Shown here piece by piece: positions 1-8,700 of a stretch of 64,000 bases of DNA. The notes beneath the pieces were generated by a model. It worked only from the letters and a program-made list of their open reading frames with translations. It had not been told where the DNA came from and ran no database searches. The position numbers and the translations under genes are program-made. Source of the DNA: Trematomus loennbergii. Its lineage: Eukaryota > Chordata > Actinopteri > Perciformes > Nototheniidae. Location of the stretch: contig JAAOOA010001674.1 in assembly GCA_012861695.1 (NCBI GenBank), forward strand, positions 39,408-103,407, read 5' to 3'. Each line of letters begins with the position of its first letter. Position 1 is the first letter of the stretch.

Positions 1-201
1 TTATCTCTAATGCAAAAAGAAGATGGCTAATACAAAACAATGATTGTTTTGACAAAGGTAAATAAGGTAATAAACAAAGACACCTTTGGCCAGCTACTCT
101 CTTATCATATTCTTGTTATCAGTTTATTTGTTATGATTCATCAGATGATAGGAAAAACGCTTTTTATTTTCTGGTAAATTAAAGTGGCATTTCCGTCTTT
201 G

Positions 202-621
202 TGTGTGTTACGACCGGCTCGCAGGCCACAACAGAAGAGAGGGAGACGCACGGCACGTGGATTTCCGTTAAGCAACGGCACATTTATTTATGCAACTCAA
301 AAGGCGACACCGCCGTGGGGTTCTGCCAACAATGGCTGCGTTTCACTTCGGTTAAATGGATTCCTTGCGTCCCTCACTTGCGTCGTTTCCCTGCGACTAG
401 TCCCTCCCACCAGGGAAGCATGGAGAGACGCAAGGAAACCACGAGAAGCAGGGAAATGAGTTTTAAGAGCAATGGGACGTCCTTTCCCCCGGAGCGTCAC
501 GTGAAGCGACGTCCGTTTGTGATGACGCCGCACAGCTGATCGTCTGACAGCAGCCAGCTCTGTCCCCGTTATTTTCACAAACACCCCCGCCTCTGTTAGT
601 ACACATTTACTGACACAAACA
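202..621 (-). repeat. Possible solo LTR (CpG-rich), unit 1
   Basis: A CpG-rich island in AT-rich DNA. On the - strand it ends CGTAACA, about 75 bp after an AATAAA (near 284), the same layout as the end of the retrotransposon LTR. The other end could be 583 (CACAAACA) or 621 (GACACAAACA); with the latter, a 4-bp TTTG flank occurs on both sides. No internal region is present. Repeated in every unit (for example from about 13823, 22199, 30563). The boundaries and the LTR interpretation are uncertain. Confidence 0.35.
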
Positions 622-1149
622 TTTGTATCATCTGTTGTAGACCCAAATAAATAAAATCAAATAAGAACTAATTCTCAAAAAAGATAAACGCCATTCTTAA
701 AATGTATAAACGAATATTAGTTTGATTAATATTGATTAGAGTGCACAATATAAATAAAAGAATTGAGAGAAGAAAAAGAGATATGTTATCTATCAAAACC
801 CAGTTAGATTAACATTCATTGGATTGCACACTTAGTTTGTTTGTGTGGATATGTAGCAAATTAACATGTTAAATAGCACTGAATGACTGACTGAATGGAA
901 ATGACAATAAATGAAAATGTAAAACGAAAAAAGCGATCACGAAAATGTTTCCAATAAATGAATGAAATGATTTTTGTCCACTTTGTTGTTCAGATATATC
1001 ACATATTTGTAACTGAATGATGCATTCATTGAAACAAAACACTGTATGAACTGAGGAGTGAGTCCCGTGAGTTTCATGTGTTTTCTTCACTCCGCTGGGA
1101 AACTGCTCTCATGTCAAGAAGCATCAGATCATTGCATGCGCTGCATCGT

Positions 1150-1360
1150 CCAATCAGTGAGCGATACACAGTAAGGGGGCGGGGCGAGTATCTGAGGATT
1201 TCATCGAAGGATGGTCTGGTGGTTCCTCGATTATAGCTCCTCCATTATCGCTCCTCGCTCCTCGATCCTCGGTCCTCCGGCAAAAAGAAGGCCATTGGGA
1301 CGCTACTCAAGATGGCGCAGACAAATCAACTTCCGGTGAGACCGAGACCGAGGAGCGAGG
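1150..1360. promoter_or_regulatory. GC-rich promoter-like segment with imperfect hairpin
   Basis: Contains a CCAAT box (1150-1154), a GC box GGGGGCGGGG (1175-1184), AAGATGGCG (1309-1317, YY1-like) and ACTTCCGG (1329-1336, ETS-like). Two arms form an imperfect inverted repeat of about 29 bp: CGCTCCTCGCTCCTCGATCC (from 1249) and GAGACCGAGGAGCGAGG (to 1360). It may be an orphan housekeeping-type promoter or a miniature element. No linked ORF was found. In unit 4 the YY1-like word is changed to AAGATGGCC. Confidence 0.35.
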
Positions 1361-1569
1361 AAATGAAAAATAAGAGAAGTGAAACGCAGCTCCTGTTTAT
1401 AGTGCGGAAGGACCCAGGCTGGGCGAAAAATGGAATGCAGCCAGGCAGGGGCGGACTGGGACTAGAATTCAGCCCTGGAAACTGACCCAGTCCGGCCACA
1501 TGAAATGTGAACGGGGGGGCATCAGAAAAAAAAATACAGTACTATTAGTTATTAGAAATCAGCTGTTTA

Positions 1570-1909
1570 TTAGGCTGCATTCATGCAGTTCAAGGGATAA
1601 TTGTCATCCACTTCTTGCTCTTGCCCTGCACTTGTATGTGCCAGTTGAGCTGGTTCTTCCACCATCTCAACTCTCTGTCCCTCATCATGAACGCAGGAGG
1701 CTGGCTGTATATCTGAACTCGCGCCCTCATCATTCTCTTCATTATCTTGCACTTGTTCTGCTGATGATAGTGCTTGTAGCAGCGCAGCTGCCAAAAAGGT
1801 CTGTCAATTTGCGACATTTATATGCTTCACCTGCGAGTGACTTCACCTTTTTTTCTCTTGCCTTCTCAGCCCCACCTTTTTCTTTTCGTTTTCTCTGATT
1901 TTTATCCAT
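1570..1909 (-). pseudogene. Decayed transposase N terminus inside hAT element
   Basis: On the - strand an ATG at 1907-1909 opens a 55-aa frame (to 1742) starting MDKNQRKRKEKGGAEKAREKK and leading into KLTDLF. This matches my memory of the basic, GGAEK-containing N terminus of many fish hAT/ZMYM-like transposases. After a frame change, an acidic stretch (NEENDEGASSD, then VEMVEEPAQ) continues to 1570, where it stops. Only the 5' end is left; no catalytic or dimerisation domain is present. Equivalent short frames lie at 15363-15530, 23735-23902, 45720-45887, 54095-54262 and 62452-62619, with the one in unit 4 ending at 32267. Family assignment rests mainly on the transposon ends. Confidence 0.5.
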
Positions 1910-2050
1910 GTTTTTTCATTCTCCCTGTCTGCCGCGGCGTCTACCCTGCTGAAAAAAACAGCGTCGACCAACTTAGCTGGTCAGGCTGGTCAACCAACCT
2001 GACCAACTGAGTTGACCAGACTGGCTGGTTTAGAGGGGTTTTGGACACTT

Positions 2051-2130
2051 TAGCTGGCCAGGATGGCTGGTTTAGCTGGTGCACCAGCTGAACCAGCTAA
2101 ACCAGCTAAACCAGCCATCCTGGCCAGCTA
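2051..2130. repeat. Perfect inverted repeat (30-bp arms) nested in hAT element
   Basis: Arms 2051-2080 and 2101-2130 are exact reverse complements around a 20-nt spacer. The region (about 1945-2140) is built from AGCTGGT and ACCAGCT words and is bordered by CTGCTGAAAAAAACAGC and CTAAAAAAAACAGC, a type of CCAGC-rich repeat common in fish. The same hairpin lies at 15672-15751, 24042-24121, 32409-32488, 46029-46108, 54402-54481 and 62761-62840. Confidence 0.85.
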
Positions 2131-2735
2131 AAAAAAACAGCATCCATCTATCACCAGTTTATGTTTAATAAATAATAGTATTAAACATACCATGCTGGAA
2201 GCTTAGCAGGATTCCAGGTGACCAGCATACATTGTTTAAATACTGGTATGATTATTTAAACTAGAGAACATAATATATTACAAAGATTCATTGTGTCATG
2301 TATTCTGGTATCTACAAAAATAAAGACATTGTATAGTGTTCATAACAGTATTTTATAAATAGCAATAAATAGTAGTTAATATAATAAAATACACAGTAAC
2401 AATACAAATAACAACCAACCTGCAAATCAACCTCAAAATAAACATATTATCTAAAACAGGTGGATTTGATTTAAAATAAAAGTAATAAATAGAATTCAAT
2501 ATTTAAATGGTAACTAAAACAGTAACACTATGAGAAAAAGGCCGTCAGCGCAACTTAAATGATGACGTTAAACAATTGTTTTAAAGGGCCGGCCGGCCGG
2601 CCGGCCGTCAACGGCCTTGAGGACCGGCCGTTTCTGTGTTCTCCAGATTCTACAGATGGCCAGTCCGCCCCTGCAGCCAGGTATGTGAGCTTACTAAAAC
2701 TTGTGCAAGAGCAAGAACATTTCCTCTTCGGATGG

Positions 2736-2743
2736 TATATAAA
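2736..2743 (+). promoter_or_regulatory. TATA box of C1q-like gene (copy 1)
   Basis: TATATAAA lies 46 bp before the start codon. A start site about 30 bp downstream would give a 5' UTR of only about 15 nt. The same box sits at the same distance in the other copies I checked (for example 16356-16363 in copy 2). It is about 60 bp past the right end of the hAT element, so core promoter and transposon are neighbours. Unit 1 differs by one missing G just upstream (CTTCGGATGG). Confidence 0.7.
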
Positions 2744-2781
2744 GCATTGTTGATTTAGTACAGGTCCACCAAGACTCAAAT

Positions 2782-5700
2782 ATGAAGACTTTGGTTGCTG
2801 CATTGGCTCTTTGCCTCCTCTACCTGCCTGTGTACCAGGCACTCAACCCTTATCTTTGGACAAACATTGACAACAAAATTGAAGAGATGGAGGCCAGACT
2901 GACAAAGACTGAAAAAGAGTTGATGGATCACAAGCAGATGACCGGTAAGAAAAGACAAACCTATTTTTTAGACGATTCATGATCGCATTTATCTTTAACA
3001 CAGTAGTTGGTATTTCGTATAATGCATTACCCTTATGCTGCAGAAAATCTTGTAATGTTGAAGTATACGCAAGCAGGTGGTTTTGTTGACAATGTTACGA
3101 ACTCAGACACTTAGGATGTAGGACCCAATTGCACGACCCGGGAGACAGAGGTAAAGTACTTGTAAGATACTTTATTTTCCAAATACAGCAATGAACAACA
3201 AAAAAGGTAACTATCAAATCTCTAACCGAGATGACAAAAATAGAGGAACAAAATGAAAGCGCTCACGTAGTGAGGAATCAAACTTTACAAGAGCACAAAG
3301 AGCATAGACCTGACCATAGCAAGAGACAATACGAACTGACAAAGAACACTTGGGAGACAGGGGAATATAAGCACAGGGTAACTAGACACAGGTGGGACCA
3401 ATCAGGGGCGGGGCTGACATTGATGAGCACAGGAGACACAGGTGAAAATAATCAGGAAGCCTGGAATGAGAGAAAGCAAACGTAAATAACATGCATCTCT
3501 CTAGCATTTCTGTCGGTGCACAACAGTACCCCCCCCTCTAGGGCCAACTCCTGATGGCCCAGGCTGATTGTAAAAATCGTGGATAAGCGTCTTGTCTACG
3601 ATAAATGACGCAGCTACCCAGCTTCTAGCCTCAGGACCGTAACCCTTCCAGTCTACCAGGAATTGCTTCCCCCTCCCCCTATTACGGACCTCTAGTAGCT
3701 TACGGACCTTGTAAACCTCACCCCCTTCAAAGAACTCGGGCGGTGGAGGGGGCTTGGAGGCGGGAACAAGTGTGCTCTCACACACCGGCTTGATTTTACT
3801 GACGTGAAACGTCGGATGTACTCTCATAGTTCTGGGGAGTTGCAAGCGTACAGACACCGGGTTGATGACTCTGGACACCGGGAAAGGACCCACAAATCTC
3901 GGAGCCAGTTTCCTTGAGGCGACATGGAGTGGTAAGTCCTTAGTGGAAAGCCAAACATTTTGGCCTGGTCTGTAGGAGGGAGCGACCCTGCGATGGACGT
4001 CTGCAACAGCCTTCATCCGAGCTGAACTTCGGAGAAGAGCCTGGCGAGCACCAGCCCAAACTCGTCGACAACGTCTGATCATGGCATGAGCCGATGGAAC
4101 CCTCACCTCTTCCTCGTTGTTAGGGAAAAATGGAGGCTGGAAACCATTGACACAATGGAATGGAGAGACACCTGTGGCTGCCGTAGGAAGAGTATTGTGG
4201 GCAAACTCGACCCATGTGAGGTGGTCACTCCAGGTAGTCTGGTTCCGGGAGACGAGACAACGTAGCGTAGTCTCTAGTTCCTGGTTCAGACGCTCCGACT
4301 GTCCATTTGACTGAGGATGATATCCTGATGACAAGCTGACGGTGGCACCTATGAGTCGACAAAACTCCTTCCAGAAAACGGAAATGAATTGTGGACCCCT
4401 GTCGGAAACAATGTCATCAGGGAATCCATGGATCCTGAATATGTGATTCATCATGACCTCTGCGGTGACTTTGGCAGAGGGAAGCTTGGTCAATGGGATG
4501 AAGTGAGCCATCTTTGAAAATCGATCCACCACTGTTAAGACCGTAGTCTTGCCTCTGGATGAAGGAAATCCTGTCACAAAATCCATTGAAATGTGTGACC
4601 AAGGACGTTGGGGAATCGGCAGGGGCTGGAGCAAGCCCATCTTGACTTGTGATGAGGTCTTATTACACGCACACACCGGACAAGCCGCTACGTACTCTGC
4701 CACATCTTTCTTCATGGCTGGCCACCAGAAACGTTGTTGTATCCTGAACATTGTCCTTGTTACCCCCGGATGGCACGAAAGCACAGATGAGTGAGCCCAG
4801 TGGATGACCTTGGAGTGAAGAGCCTCAGGAACAAACAGCAGATTGTTGGGACACTCGCTAGGTGCTGGATTCTTGACATTCGCCTTTTTTACGTCCGACT
4901 CCACTTGCCAGGAAAAGGCTCCGATCACACGGTTAAGTGGAAGGATGGTCTTGGGCTCTACCGCAAGTGGTTCTGGATCATAAAGACGAGACAAAGCATC
5001 GGGTTTTTGATTCTGAGACCCGGGACGAAAAGAGAGGGTGAAATTGAACCTACTAAAGAATAGTGTCCACCTGGCCTGACGGGAGTTGAGACGCTTAGCC
5101 TTTCTTATATATTCCAGATTCTTGTGATCTGTCCAGACTAAAAACGGCTGCTCTGCACCCTCTAACCAGTGTCTCCATTCCTCGAGGGCAGCTTTTACAG
5201 CTAACAGTTCCTTGTTCCCCACGTCGTAATTCCGCTCTGCCGTTGTCAGTTTCCGCGACAGGTAAGCACATGGATGCATCTTGTTGTCTTCTGCAGAACG
5301 TTGAGACAGTACTCCTCCAATTCCCTCATTGGAAGCATCAACCTCGACCATAAACTGGCGCTGGGGATCTGGAATGGTGAGTATGGGGGCTGATGTGAAT
5401 CTCTCTCTGAGACGTTGGAAAGCGAAGTCCGCCTGGGGAGTCCACTTGAAAGGAACCTTAGGAGAAGTCAGAACATGTAGAGGGGCAGCAACAGAACTGA
5501 AATTCCTAATAAACTTCCTATAGAAGTTAGCAAACCCTAGAAACTGTTGGACCTTCTTCCTGGAGTCTGGTGTAGGCCACTGGGATACTGCACTGATTTT
5601 AGCAGGATCCATTTGCATATGATTAGGTGAGATTATGTATCCTAAGAAGGATACCTCTTTTGTGTGGAACTCACACTTCTCTGCCTTGACATATAACTGA

Positions 5701-8700
5701 TTCTCTAGCAGTTTCTGCAAAACCTGACGGACATGGTTAACATGAGACTTAGCGTCTGGGGAGAAAATCAGAATATCATCCAGATACACAAACACTGAAA
5801 TATTCAAAAATTCCCGTAAAACCTCATTCACAAGAGCTTGAAACACAGCCGGTGCATTGCATAGTCCAAAAGGCATTACTAGATACTCATAGTGACCACT
5901 CTGAGTGTTGAATCCTGTCTTCCACTCATCCCCTTTTCTTATTCTAACCAAGTGATATGCATTTCTTAAATCTAACTTGGTGAATATTTTGGCAGTTTGA
6001 AGTAGTTCAAAGGCAGATGTCATGAGTGGCAGAGGATAGCGGTTCTTCACCGTAATGTCATTTAGTGGACTGTAGTCTATGCAAGGTCTCAGAGACCCGT
6101 CTTTCTTTCCCACAAAGAAAAATCCCGCTCCGGCTGGAGAAGATGAAGGACGGATAATTCCTGATTTGAGTGAAGAGGAAATGTATTCGTCCATTGCTGC
6201 TCTCTCAGGTCTCGAAATCGAATAAAGTTTCCCCTTGGGAATGGGGGCTCCCGGTAAGAGATCAATGGGACAGTCAAAATCTCGGTGAGGAGGTAGCGAC
6301 ATGGCTTTGGATTTGTTAAAGGCTTCCTTTAAATCATGGTAACAGGAAGGTACCTTCTGTAGATCAGGATAGTCGGGGTGATCTATAATGATTTTACGAG
6401 AGTCTGTTGGTGCATTAACAGGTTGTGAAAGTTTACACCTGCCCATACAATCCTCTCCCCATTCTTTAATTTTCCCTGAACGCCAGTCAATGTGAGGATT
6501 GTGGATCTTTAGCCATGGAAACCCCAATATAATCGGGTGCTGAGCCGACTCAAAAATATGGAATTGCATGCTCTCGGTATGGTCCTTATTCACAGTAATC
6601 TGAATGGGCTCAGTGCAATGGGTAACTGTGAACAACAAGCGGCCGTCTAAGGCACTGGCATTAATAGGATGAGATAGCGGAACAGTCTTTATTTCTAGCT
6701 GATTTACTACGCCCCAGTCCATAAGACTTTCGTCAGCCCCTGAGTCTATTAACACACCCTGGTCAATGGTTTGATTGTTAATACAAATGTTTACCTGCGT
6801 AACAGGTCGAGGAGGAAAGTCTGCGGGAAACTTGCTCACCAGCGCCCTCCTTTTGACTGGTGAGCACGATCTTTTCCCGGGCATGAAGCGAGTTGATGAT
6901 CCGACTGGCCGCAGTAGAAACAACAACCCTCCCGTAGACGGCGCTGCCTCTCCTCCAGAGAAAGCCTGGTTCTTCCCAGCTGCATGGGTTCCCCGGAGCC
7001 ATTCGGAAGTGTAATCCTCTGACGGTGTGGTAACATGGGCTGGACATCCTCGGCTGGCGGCGCGACCCACCAAGATGCATTCTGGGAGCTGGGAATAACG
7101 TCTCGGTTGCGTCGACGCTCCCTCTCTCTTTCCCGAAGACGGTTATCGATCCGGATGGCCACGGCGATGAGAGATTCCAGATCCCGGGGTGTCTCCAGTG
7201 GAGCCAGCTGGTCTTTTATCGGTTCCGAAAGTCCCGTCATGAAGGCGTCACGAAGAGCCGGAACATTCCATCCGCTGTCCGCTGCTGCTGTGCGAAACTC
7301 GATGGCGTAATCAACCACCTGGCGGTTGAGCTGGCGTATATGAAAAAGTTTTCTGCTGGCCTCTGTAGCAGGCGATGAGTGGTCAAAAATACGACTCATA
7401 GTCTCTATGAAATCGGTCAATGAGTAACATAGTTCAGTTTCTCTTGACCATTCTGCAGTAGCCCAGGCTGCAGCTCTTCCCGTTAAATGAGACACAATAA
7501 ACGCCACTTTACCATGGTCCGATGAAAAGGCTCCTGGGTTGTGTTGAAAATGCAGATCGCACTGTACCAAAAAGGCTCTGCAATTAGAAGAATCTCCGGA
7601 AAATCTCTCCGGAAGAGCCAGCCGTAAAGGGGAAGAAACAGCCTGACTTGGGAAATCAGCTGGAGCATTGACAGGCAACCTCTCAGTTGTGGATGACGTC
7701 ACCGGAGGAGCAGTCTGTTGGTGAGTGAAAAAATGATTCATTTGGACAGCCAGTTGTTGCATCTGTGTGGATAATGCTTCCTGAATCCCGGCCTGGCGTC
7801 CTCTTAGTTCTTGCATTTCCTGGTTGACTAGGCCCAGCTGTTCCTCGTGATGAAAGATCTTCACGCCCTGTGCTGACAGCGCTGCGTGAAGCGTTCTTGG
7901 GTCGGCTGGGTCCATAATGGTCAGTTCGTTCTGTTACGAACTCAGACACTTAGGATGTAGGACCCAATTGCACGACCCGGGAGACAGAGGTAAAGTACTT
8001 GTAAGATACTTTATTTTCCAAATACAGCAATGAACAACAAAAAAGGTAACTATCAAATCTCTAACCGAGATGACAAAAATAGAGGAACAAAATGAAAGCG
8101 CTCACGTAGTGAGGAATCAAACTTTACAAGAGCACAAAGAGCATAGACCTGACCATAGCAAGAGACAATACGAACTGACAAAGAACACTTGGGAGACAGG
8201 GGAATATAAGCACAGGGTAACTAGACACAGGTGGGACCAATCAGGGGCGGGGCTGACATTGATGAGCACAGGAGACACAGGTGAAAATAATCAGGAAGCC
8301 TGGAATGAGAGAAAGCAAACGTAAATAACATGCATCTCTCTAGCATTTCGACAATGATGTCTCTTTTCAAGAAACACATGAGAACAAAAAACTATCTTCT
8401 CACTTCTGCACTAAAATGTTACAAGACAAAATCTAAAACTACAGTGTAGAAGTGCGTTGTTACAAGTAAAAGTCCTGCATTCAAATTCAAATAAGTAAAA
8501 GTGTAAATTAATTAGCATCAAAATATACTTATAGAATTAATTTAGGAGGATAACCTATTTCATAATATTGTATCTATATATTTATATAAAACTTTATATA
8601 TGGCTTGTTAACTTAATTTACCCCTCGGAAAATGGGTTGTGTCATTCACGATGTGACTGAAGGAAAATTATAAAAGTATCAGCTTTATAAAAAATTAAAT

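Larger units (their letters stand above)
1446..2673 (-). mobile_element. hAT-family DNA transposon remnant, unit 1
   Basis: A 1228-bp element with 14-bp terminal inverted repeats, CAGGGGCGGACTGG at the left and its complement at the right. A perfect 8-bp target duplication CAGCCAGG flanks it (1438-1445 and 2674-2681). CAG-type ends plus an 8-bp duplication are diagnostic of hAT elements. It holds a decayed transposase start on the - strand (1570-1909), a nested palindromic repeat (2051-2130), an AT-rich stretch (2136-2560) with nothing recognisable, and a GGCC run (2587-2606). It ends about 60 bp before the C1q TATA box. Confidence 0.85.
3093..8349 (-). mobile_element. Ty3/gypsy chromovirus LTR retrotransposon, copy in unit 1
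   Basis: A 5257-bp element on the - strand in intron 1 of C1q copy 1, opposite to the gene. It is flanked by a 5-bp duplication GACAA (3088-3092 and 8350-8354) that matches the empty site in units 2, 3, 5, 6 and 7. It has LTRs, gag and pol, with protease, reverse transcriptase, RNase H, integrase and chromodomain in the Ty3/gypsy order. The chromodomain, the -1 gag/pol overlap and a self-complementary primer-binding site point to the fish sushi-like branch. The two LTRs appear identical over 418 bp and both ORFs are open, so insertion was recent. There is no env. Confidence 0.95.

Noticed and set aside
184..584. Overlapping 91, 112 and 95-aa frames in the CpG-rich block
   Set aside because: GC-rich DNA has few stop codons, so overlapping frames on both strands are expected; no domain or splice context is seen.
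1500..1898. 132-aa + strand frame in the hAT element
   Set aside because: It is antisense to the transposase remnant, has no recognisable domain, and its repeated presence is due to unit duplication.
4117..5523. Several + strand frames of 60-90 aa across pol
   Set aside because: They are shadows of the pol frame on the - strand, which carries all the catalytic motifs.
6889..7073. First 64 residues of the pol frame as a genuine Pol N terminus
   Set aside because: They overlap gag and lie upstream of the slippery site; Pol is expected to enter at the heptamer (6872-6878), so this part is probably not translated in this frame.
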